Origin: Escarpia spicata
Lineage: Eukaryota > Annelida > Polychaeta > Sabellida > Siboglinidae
Assembly: GCA_963995525.1 (NCBI GenBank)
Contig: OZ023214.1
Span: 19,096,667 to 19,160,666 of the forward strand
DNA: 64,000 nt
Direction of reading: 5' to 3'
This document shows positions 49,801 through 61,800 of this stretch, piece by piece. The notes beneath the pieces were generated by a model. It made no database searches and was not told the origin of the DNA. It saw only the letters and a list, made by a program, of their open reading frames with translations. The first letter of the stretch is position 1, and each line of letters begins with the position of its first letter. Both the position numbers and the translations under genes were made by a program.

Positions 49801-52800
49801 TGTTGAGATCCTCTGGGTTCACGTGGGTGGTGAGGCTGGTTCTGCCAGTGTCCCGGGTCTCCTCCAGTTGAATGGGACTCACGCTGGGTTCTCGATACAA
49901 TCGCCGTCGTTTACACCACCGTTCAAATTCCAGATCTGCAAACACCGCGGATGAAATGACACCCATGTGACAGAAATTTGAACAAAGACCACTTCACGTG
50001 GCTCAAAACTTGTTTCCGATAGCAGAACAGAGGTTTTGTTTAACAAGAAAATAAAATGATTTTCACTGAGCGTAACTTGAATAAACACCACTTCACATGG
50101 TTCAAAACTTATTTCCAAAAATAGAACTGAGAAGGATATTTTTAAACAGGAATTACAATGATTTTCATTGCTTGATCCATATGGAACTGGGAAGTTTGCA
50201 TAATTTACATGCCTCTAAAATTACACTTACACTAACAATGTTATACTTCGTGTTTTAGTTTTCATTGCTATAGTATGTTTAGTTAGAAACTGAAGAAATT
50301 GTATAAAACGTGAATTTGAGAAATATATACTCTTGATGAGAAACCTTACAACTCACATAATTAAATGTTAAAGATTTACTGGTGTGTAAGCATCCTGTAG
50401 AATTACATATCTCAAAACTTTCTACAATTCCCTACGTAACAATTAAATTATTGTTTGCTCACCTTTTTGGTTTTCTTTAGTCGTCAGCCCAAACTTCTCG
50501 AGATACCGCAGCTTCTTCGCCGACTTATCGAGAGGCAGAACTGGAAGAGACGTGACCACAAGAAGCCTCTGCACCCTGTCGTCACGTCTTGCCTCATAAT
50601 CATCGTCACTGTCACTACTGTCACTGTTATAATCGGAGTTGACCCGTGTCCGCCGTCGCTCCTGCGCCTCCAAGTCCAGTTTACTGACTAGAGGTTTGAC
50701 CACACACTCTTGACCATTGGTCAGTCCCGTGTGTTGACCGGGGTGAGAGTTATGCGAGCCCAGACTATAGCTGTACTCGGTATGTGGGCGGTCGTATGTG
50801 TACTGCCCGAACTTGTGCGAATGCGCGAAGCCGACGGGATGTGACATATCTGGGTCGTGTAGGCGTGACTGGATTCCTTCTGTTGGTGGTTTTTCGCGGA
50901 ACTGCTTGTTGTTGACCAGTAGGGGCGGGTTCTGGTCTTGCAGCATCTGATCGTGGGAACGCTTTCCGGCCAGTATGTGGCGTTCATAGTCTGTGTACTG
51001 GCTACGGTCACAGCCGTTCACCAATACTACACCGTCTTGGATCTTCTCGTAGGGTCGGTGGAGGTCAATCTTGGGCGCTCCCATGTGACTAGGATTCTCG
51101 GCCTCGCGGGGAATGTTGAGGGCAGATGGCGGGAGCTTCTTGGAGAGACCACCCAGTTTGTCTTCGTCCTTGCGACGACCGTGTTCTCGCAGGAACATGT
51201 CCTGCTCCAGCAAAAACTGCAACACAAGACATCTATTAATGCTGGCATCAACATAGCTATTACACATTTGAAGTGTATCTAACATAATGGCCAGTTCGTG
51301 AGTTTCCGGATGTTTCCATACTTTCAGCCCAAGTAGATAATTTCAAATTGCAACATTCAAACGGGTAGTAAATTGTTTGTTTCTAAGTATAAAAAAGAAC
51401 GTTACTTTAGCCATTGCAATTTTTTTTTAATGTACCTTATTGTCCTAACCTTTGATGTCTGTCACATAAGCAAATTGGTATAAAACACTCATACCTGCTG
51501 GTGCATGTACTGTCGTTCTCGTTCTTTGTTATGCAACAACTGTTGCTTCTGCCGGGAAACGTCTGTAGAATTATGTGCATTTACCAAATGCCTGGAATTC
51601 TCCAACGACTGATGCACATTCTGGGCATGCCGGCTATCATCGGACGACCGATGCACATTCTGGGTATGCCGGCTATCGTCGGACGACCGATGCACATTCT
51701 GGGCATGCCGGCTATCGTCGGACGATCGATGCATGTTCAGCGCCGGCCGTGAATCGTCCACCGGGCGATGCATATTCAACACAGTCCGCGAACTGTCGGG
51801 CGATTTGTGCAGATTTAACGCGTGCCTTGCATCGTCTGATGACCGATGCATATTCACAACGCTGCGCGTATTGTCTGACGACCTATGCAGGTTCAGGGCC
51901 TGCCGGTAATCGTCCGGTGACCGGTGTAGGTTTAGTGTGTGGCCGAGTTCGCTCGGGGACCGATGGCGACTCACTAAATGCCGTGAGTCCTCGGCCAGTT
52001 GGTGCGGGCTCATTAAATGGCGGGAGTCTTCTGGGGATCGGTGTAGGGTCAGGAGGTTACTGTGGGCCATCGGGGGGTTGTGGTGGCCCAGCGTGGGGTC
52101 TCGGTGGAGCGGGTGGTGGCCCAGGAGTCGTTCAGCTGAGAAGATGGAATCGTGTGGGGTGCCCTGCGTGATTGACCCGATGTACGGCCCGCCTGGAAGG
52201 ACAAAGGTTAAAATGTTAGAAGAAGGGTTAACGTTACCATTCACTACTTTTCCACAATAGTGGTGTAATTTAGATACTTTTTCCCAGGCTCGCTAATTAA
52301 GGAATACAGTACCATTCTCATGCAAAACTATGCAAAATTGGTTCGTGACTTTATGCTTATACACGTGACTAATGAAAACACGACAATTGATTGAACTGGC
52401 GACTTCTGATTGAAATTTTATAATACATTCTTTAGTTGCATTTTAATTGTTCATACAAAGTTGCAGTAAATGAAAATGTTGATAAATTACTCTGTATATC
52501 ACAATTACTACATTATCGCTGTTTTTTAATTCTACAGTGACATGTATGATGTAATAACATCTTATATGACTCACATGATGTAGTGATGTCGGACATAACA
52601 ATTATGCTTATACACGATGTAATGACTAATCATACATGAGACTGACACGACATAGTGACACATCATACATGACAGTGATACATGACACAGTGACATATCA
52701 TACATGACACAGTGACACATCATACATGACAGTGATACACGACACAGTGACATATCATACATGACAGTGATACATGACATAGTGACACATCATACATGAC

Positions 52801-55800
52801 ACGGTGACACATGACACAGTGACATGCCATACATGACAGTGACTCATGAGTGACGCGTCACCTGTGTGGTGTCGGTCGTCATGCCGTGTCTTTGGACTGC
52901 GCTGCTCAAGGTCGCGCTGGTAGTGCCCATTCCGCTGTCTCTCCCTCTCCAAGCGTTCCTTCTCCACCCGCCTCCGCTCCCGGTCAGCCTTCTCCTTCTC
53001 TACCCTCTCCCTCTCCAGCCTGTCCTTCTCCCGCTGGTGCTCCAACTCCCTCTCTCTCTCCCGTTCTCGCTCCCTCTCCCGTTCCCTCTTCGCTTCCTTC
53101 TCCCTCTCGCGCAGCAGTTCCTCCTCGGCCCGTACTCTGCATCAATTTTAGAAAAAATTATTTTATTAATACACCAAAATCCAAGTTGGTATTAGTGTAT
53201 AATAATTTAACAATAATAACTTTATTTATACATTAAAATCTAACGTAAAACTGGCAGGTTTTACTACAAATCTACAATTGATTAATATGCTAAACAATAA
53301 ATATAATAATCAAAATAAAGTAATAAGAATCCCTCAGACTTTGTTTACTTAACTAGAGAAACTATATCATACATATGAATTTGAATAAAATATTGGGGGT
53401 TGCATTCAAATAGTAAAAACAATAGATAATCAACAGTCATAAAAATATCAGTAAGTAAATAATTAGAATAATACGTTATTGTTATATTAAACAATTTAAT
53501 ATATTGTGATAACAGAAGACTTAAGTGTGACATATGAAGATTAAACATTAGAAATTCTGCAAGTATTAAGAGTAAAACTGTGGCTATTCCGTATGAAACA
53601 ATATTATGGTCCTGTTCCAAAACACGTTCACTCTTGTATTTGTATTGTACTCAAATTTTCACACATACGTCAGGCTTTATTTTATGTTTCACCCTCCAGA
53701 CTCCTTATACTGCCCTTGTGCATGTATGCAGCCATCTAGAATCAGCTTTTCGCTGTACCATGCAATCTTAAATGCTTGTTTGTTCCCGGGTGCAGCTATC
53801 TTACACAGGCATCACATGGTGGATTGATCTGTTGGATCAGCACAGTAAGTACAAAAGTGCCACCACATGGTGGATTGATATCTTTGATCAGGACAGTAAA
53901 TACAAAACTGGTACCACATGGTGGGCTGTTTGTTGTTGAAAAATGTGGACTCTACACCAATTTCTCACGAAAATCAACAAGTGTACTTTGGCCCAAATAC
54001 GACTTAACACACCTTCAAGTATTCCATACACCTACCTTTCGGCTGAGATCCCGGGAGAAATGAGCTCACCCAACTTTGCTCCTCCAAACAGTGACAATGG
54101 CTGCTGAGCAAGAAGTTCTTGGGAGTACCTCACCCCGGGGGGTATCATGGCAGATATACCGGGTGGCCCCAGCATGCCAGGGTGACTGTAGGGATACATG
54201 GGGGGTTGCAGCATACGGTAACGCTCCAACAGCATCGGGTCGTCCAGCCTGCAAATGACATTGTAAAACTGCAAATTTTTGTATTCGTTTTTTATTATTT
54301 ATTTATAAAACTAAGCTTGTACATACATCATAAAAAACCATGCTTTATACATTGTTCATAGTATTACAAAACATCTGTTCTAGATATACTGATGAGCATT
54401 TTTTTTCCTTAAATTCTGATGGAACAACAGAGAGGTGTACTGCAGTTTTAGACCTGTGTTGATTGATTTAGACCAGATCATGAATCTAGACGGTGGATTT
54501 TTATTTTTGAAAAAGGAAAAGACAGAAACTTGTCTGCGAATATCTGAATCATATCATATTAATTTGATTTCCGATATAACAGTAATTTTGGTTTGACTGA
54601 GCATACAAAAATAAGCGAGAACGTCACTAAAACATAATCAACATTCTGATTGAAAGAACATTACAGAACACTTGTGTATGAATATCGAAATGTTTATAGA
54701 CGTATCATAATACCGTATTAATTTGATTTTCGACATAAGTAATTTTTTTTGGAACATGAAAATAGCTGGGAATATCACGCAAACAATCAACATTCTGACT
54801 GAAAGAGCATTACAGAAAACTTGTGAATGAATATCTTAATAGCTATGGGTCGCAATACCATATTAATTTAGGATATAACTTTTTTGTTGTTTAATTTAAC
54901 ACACAAATAGCTGAGAATGCCACTCAAACATAATCAACATTCTGACTGAAAGAATACTACATGCAGCTCAAATTGAGACATGCGTCAACGGCAACTAGCA
55001 TAGAACGTACCGGAATGCGGGGTGTGCGTACGGATGTCCGGCGGGTGGGAACGCTGCATGGAATGCAGCGAACGCAGCGGGATCGAGGCTCGGGGGGAAG
55101 TGAGACGGGAAGGACGCTCTGATGTCATCCCCCGGACGGTACGGCTGGAAGCCTCGGACCGAACCCTCGTCGTGCACACTCGTTGGAACGGAGGGGTATG
55201 ACACTGCCATGTGGGGGGTCATCCTGGGGGTAAATGACAAGCTCGGCACTAATCTTACACATCATACGCCATCTACACCAGTGCGAATTGCACTCGGCTA
55301 TGAAAATGAAATGTACTTGATTTTTTTAATACTTGTGTTAAACTTTATATAAATAAAGAAGAAAATTGCAAATTCCTTCTCTGTATAGACTGAAACAATT
55401 CTGTGAAAATGACCAATCATGTCCAAATATCGTACCGGTGTGAGACTGAGGCTCCATCTTTGCTGCGAGGCCGCTCCTCATCGTGCCTGTCATGTGACAT
55501 GGTCGCATGAGACGGTGTGATGTGACCGCGCTCCTGTTTGATGTCCAACACAGAGCTGCGGTGGGTCGAACTGACAGAACACTGAGCACTCTGGAGGCAC
55601 ACAAGACACGCTGGTCAGTTGATGGACAGATGGACAGACAGACGGGCAGATGGAAGGACAGACAGACTGATTAATGGACAGACAGACGGAAGGACGGACA
55701 GACGGATTAATGGACAGACAGATGGATTAATTGACAGACAGACATACAGATAGACGGATGGATGGACAGACAGGCGGATTGATGGATAGACAGAAACAGA

Positions 55801-58800
55801 TGGATGAATGGACAGGGGGATGGACAGATAGGCAGATTAATGGACAGACAGGCGGATTAATGGACAGATAGGCAGATGTACTGATGGACATACAGATGAA
55901 CAGGTGGGACAATGTGACGGACGTATGTACTGATGGACATACAGATGAACATGTGGGACAATGTGATGGACGTATGTACTGATGGACATACAGATGAACA
56001 AGTGGGACAATGTGACGGACGTATGTACTGATGGAAATACAGATGAACAAGTGGGACAATGTGACGGACGTATGTACTGATGGACATACAGATGAACAAG
56101 TGGGACAATGTGACGGACGTATGTACTGATGGACATACAGATGAACAAGTGGGACAATGTGATGGACGTATGTACTGATGGACAAACAGATGAACAAGTG
56201 GGACAATGTGACGGACGTATGTACTGATGGACATACAGATGAACAGGTGGGACAATGAGACAGACGTATGTACTGATGGACATACAGATGAACAGGTGGG
56301 ACAATGTGACGGACGTATGTACTGATGGACATACAGATGAACAAGTGGGACAATGAGACAGACGTATGTACTGATGGACATACAGATGAAGAAGTGGGAC
56401 AATGTGACGGACGTAGGTACTGATGGACATACAGATGAACAGGTGGGACAATGAGACAGAAGTATGTACTGATGGACATACAGATGAACAGGTGGGACAA
56501 TGTGACGTCAGAGCAACATATTGAAGGATTCGAACCCGGAATCTCTTAACTGACAGTCTGAAACTGTAACCACCAGGTCACAAAGCCTCTAACAGTTGCA
56601 ATTCCCATTTTAATGTAAAAAATATTCTCATGGCGATCTCATCAGACGCACAGGTAATGAAATGACATCCATGGTGCACCACATCTTCACTGCGCAGAAT
56701 GCTTAAGCTAGAATAAGTCGGACAATGACAAGTTACCTTCCTCTCGGAAATCAGAAAGTTAGTGTGTGATGGAGTTGGTGCAATCGTAACGACCGGCGGC
56801 GAACTGCTGCTGGATGCTGATTGGCTGTTTGAGTAGACAAGTGGCGGCGGGCCTCGTTTTGGGGCCACCTCTCTCGGGCTTACACTGCACATGCGCGGCG
56901 ATGACTCAGCTCGGCCATCGACCGAATCTGAAAAAAAATATATTTTATTACATAGCATAACGCGAAGACACTACAATCACTACTGGAGAATTAAACAAAC
57001 AGAGCCCATACACTTGAAAGACTTTGTTTTTTGGTCACTCGTAGAAAATCCAGTACCAAAACATGGACAATTTTGGAACAAAAACTGGAATATATTGCAA
57101 GCATTCTAGCAGGGCTATTCAGTATTTTGAATTGCCATGTGACATTTGACGAGCGAACAATCATCGACAGATCTGCTTCCATATTAATGGAAAACTAGTT
57201 CAAAAATGTGCATTTTATCATGAATATTGCCTGTAATACTTACACTTCCATTTCGACAAGGTTGGTTGCCTCGGTTGAATGCACTAACTTTAAAATGCAC
57301 ACACTAATACTACTACACTGTCTACTCTACACTGTCTACTACAATAGAAACACCTCTCTACATCAACGACAAAGCCTCAGTTGTGCATCCTCCCCCAAAC
57401 AGCAAGGTTAGTTTCAGGCACCGTAGCAACACTGTGCTACAACGATGTGCCTAGAAATGCCTCCTGCAGTGTTGGAGAATGGTGTCGCATTCCTTCTTCA
57501 CGCCTGCAGTCAATTACATCACAATGTAATATACTGGAATTTTTACATATAATACGCCCCAATGTTTAATATGCACCACGACTGGCTAATTTCGGACAGA
57601 ATTTCTATATTAGCATGTATAATATGCATCCAACTTTTGGCATCAATCCCTCCTTTCCCCACTTCTGATACGTTGCTTGAAGGACAGCAACTGTCATTTC
57701 AAGAAAGTTTGTTTGTGTGATGATTTCTGAAATCATCTCAGAATCATAAAATGCCCCTCATGCAAGTTAAGGTAGTGCTGCTAGCTCAGCGCATGTCACA
57801 ATATCACCTCACGAGTTGTATCTGCGCTGTCATTCTTCCTTCCACCTGGTGGATACTTGTACGGTTACGAATTATCTCTAGCAGATATTTATAGAACAAG
57901 AGGGCTGTCATGGGTTGTTTTAGCTCTCCACCAAGACGTATGCCAAACTGCGTTACTATGAAACATTCTTACTGTCACACAACATCGTTTTATTTGTATA
58001 ATATATTGTTTTTGGTTGTCAAAAACACTGATCTGTAGTAAGAAAGCAATGGGATTTTCCAGGATAACAAATTTTTATAAAATCACAATGATCATCAATC
58101 TCACACTACTGCATTTTATTAACTGATCGGAACCATCAATCAACAACTATATCGAGTAAACGATTAATCGGAACTCTACTTTTACTGCTACATTTATACC
58201 ACTGACCATGATTTGGACAAGTGTACTGACCTGCTTGCTTGGCGAGTTTCCTCAGAGCCGCGGCGAAGCTGGATGAACCAGGGGTGGCGGAGAGGGCAGA
58301 GGCGGTTGTCCCCCCCACAGAGGTAATTCCCCGACTAGGGGACACCTGGTTGAGGGGGGGCACGGTCGCAGTCGTCCGGTTGATGGAGTTTACCATGGTG
58401 AGAGGTGGAGGCTTCGTTCCAGCCTGGGGCACACCTGGAAGAAGAAGAAGATAACAAAACATGAGGGGACATTATTTCATTTAGGGACACAACGCAACAA
58501 ATGGCAATACGTTCTCACTTCTTTCTAGTTGACTTCCCACGAGTGCTGCCACCATGGGTGTGATGGATGATTGCATTTATTCGTTACTGTTGGTATTGAG
58601 TTGACGGGTAAATGGGACGTTTTTATGAATCAAAGGTTGATATGAACTGCGGTTGTAGAGACGAGACTGCCATATACATAAAACAAAATATCTAGGCAAC
58701 TCTTAATTCACACCCAAACACAACACATGTACATCAAATGAGACATTTGCAAATTCCATCCCTCTATAATCGACCATGATGCCGGCGGAGTGGCACAAAC

Positions 58801-61800
58801 AATCAAACAAGCCCATGGGCTACTATGCCAACTGCTCTTTATAAACTCTTTAAATTGTTTTAACTTAAAACAATTTAATTGTTTTCGACCATTTTTTATG
58901 CACTGAAGTAAACTATAACGCATCATTACAAGTGTCGTGTTGTAACGAAGACCAAGTCATAACTATCAGACATAAGGTAAACAAATGACACATCAGTATA
59001 AAACTACGCCAAATTGTGCCACATGTGGCAATAAAATTTCACCCACAAAATATACGTTCTTCTATTCTGTTCTACACTGTAACTGGATTCCAACCAGGAA
59101 CAGTAGACAGCCACACTTGCCAACTCACAAGACGCCTGCTGCCTGCTGACAGACAGAGATGAACCCAAACAGAAGGAACCCACACAGATATCAATCTCTC
59201 TCAGATAAAACATGCTAAGCACTGTGTGGATTGCAGCTAAATACTGACAAGGCAGAAGCGCTCATGCACAACGGAGACAGATGGTATGCCATCCGACTAC
59301 AGCACTACAGAGCTTTACAGGCAGGACCGTTAGGATGCATTCAATCAACATATGACATTTCTCCTCTGTTCCGACCAGACTCAACAGCCTGCCTATTGTT
59401 TGATCCATCAGAAATGCCACAGACTTTCACATCTTTAATTGAGAACCGGTTGAACTTATAATGGAATTCATGTTATGCAAACTACCAATGACATCGCAGA
59501 TGGACTATTTTTGGGGCATTATTGAAATATATGCATTTTAACACGCATCTACCTTGATCTGATGGCATTACCCTGTGTACTCTGAATTCTAGAAATACAT
59601 TAATCACGCAATATTTTATTCCCAAATGAAGTACAATAATAATTATAACATAACCTAAAGCAAACACGATCGTATATATGGAAAAGACTATACAAGAGTA
59701 ATATTTGTTGAGTACTTTCCCCCAAAACACCGACTGGTACATATCATAATCTACCTGTGTATTAAATTGCAGAGTAACTTATATGAATTAGAGCAGTAAT
59801 ATTTCATGTATTCGATGAACAGATCTATACTTTAATGTGATAGCAACAATGTACATGTCTAAACATGGTCAAGAACCAAACATAGTCAAGGTGCTTAGGC
59901 AAAGCTGCAACAAGTTGACCAAAGAACTGCTCAGGTAACTAACAACATATGATACGCCTACTTTAATGAGAACACAACACACAGGTGCTGTTTATGATGG
60001 AGTGATCCTTGTGGTTACCCGCTGGTCAAACGACCTGTTCACATGGCTACTTTGCTGACGGACATTCTGACATTAACTGTAAGTTTTATAACTTGATAGA
60101 TTTTGCCAAATGTCCAAGGAATTATATATATAAATCACAAATGGCAGCCAGTCTGAAGTTGCAAAGTCTGTTGTTGAATTACATTACATACTACAGGTTG
60201 ACAAGGTTCTGCAGTAGAACTTGATGAACCCTCTGGATTCATGACATGTCCACTTTTGCCTTTTTGTAGAATCTCATCTAGGCCCAGTTGAAACTGATTT
60301 CATACTTTGTCCAAACATTTCATCAAAATGTTATTAAAACCTAAATTAATACAAATTAGCACACATTATCCAGACTGTTGTAGCAGATAGTAGGATAGGT
60401 TTGACTTTTCATTAAATGAAAAACAAGCGAAACAGTGTGTCAAATTTCATTACATCAAAATTTATTAAAACCATCTAACAAACTAATACAAATGTGCACA
60501 AATTATCTAGATTTTTGTAGCAGAAGCGTAAGAGAATACTGTGGAGGTGGCTGTGTAAAACAATGCAAGGCAGCCCAGGGAACGAAGAAGGTGGAAGGGT
60601 GTTAGTCAAAGGAACTCTATTGAGGAAACACAGATACAGTGTGGTCTGTCCGCAGCTGCTGTATCAGTAACTAGACATGACAGACAAGGCCCTCTGTTAG
60701 ACCACATCATCCTGACAATGATTGACGACACAATCCTCTATGGAACTTGCTGCTGGATGTGAACATCAACAAACATCCCTCAATCGACATACAAACTATC
60801 TCTCCAGGTGAAACCGTAAAGTCCGCCTTGGAAACCACCAAACACACTGGGAAATACATCCATGTAATTCTGAAAACAAACCATGGGCTCCTTACTGAAA
60901 TGCACTCATAAAAACACCAGCCCCCCCTGCTGGGTCCCTGTCTAGTTTCCCACACTGGGATTGTATTACAGATGTCCCTGTGGGGTTATAATTACAGGTG
61001 AGCACACAGGCCTTGCATAATCACCCCACTGAAAGGTGGCAGGCACCATCTGGCCTGACAGTCAGAAGGGGGTAAAGGTGGCCTTAGACAAACAGGGACT
61101 TTTGCCTTCCCAGGGTTCACTGGGACTGAAAGGTCAACCAAAAGGTCACAGCACAATTCTTACATCATCAAATGAATAGCTAAGAGAGATAAATAATAAC
61201 CAGGTTATTGGTGGGTGCTAAAGTTTGCCTCTCCTATACGAGTTCAACTGGTATGCAGGACTATGATAGGTGTGTGCATAAACCAACAAGCATTCTACAA
61301 TTATGTGAAAGTATGCAAAGATGCTTTGATGTTATTCGACACCATTTGTAATGCAGCAATCATAATGAAAGAATGGTGCAAAAGGTAGACATAACTGCAC
61401 AAGGTAAAGCTGTCAGTGCAGTAGTGCCAGAGATATCGCACCACACTTTTCATACAATGGAGAAAGGTAGTCTTCCATAGCGCTGTATCCAGTCATGTAG
61501 ATTTCTCAAAGCACCTAACACTTCACTCACTCCCTGACAGATCTGTTCGATCAAACACACTTTCAACTTCTCTGGGAAGGATTAGGATGTCAGAAACATC
61601 AGCTGGCTTCCGGGAATGTGATGAATACCTGAAATTATGTATTTGATCATGGTTTGTATTTAGTGAAGCAAACCATGCTAAAACGATATACGACCGTACT
61701 GTAGATATAACATCTATTTAACATGTGTTGGTAATTATTGGAAGAACTATTCAGAATATAATCCAAATGTCACGGCTACCACATTATCCAGAAGAGCCTG

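Noticed and set aside
51501..52260. Plus-strand frames antisense to GSE1 exon 8
   Set aside because: Shadows of the 39-bp coding repeat on the minus strand.
55727..56500. A 257-codon Ser/Cys/His-rich frame on the GSE1 strand
   Set aside because: 49-bp intronic array; exons 3 and 4 join correctly without it.
60707..60955. 82-codon minus-strand frame in GSE1 intron 1
   Set aside because: No similarity to GSE1 or any family I know, and no matching splice phases.
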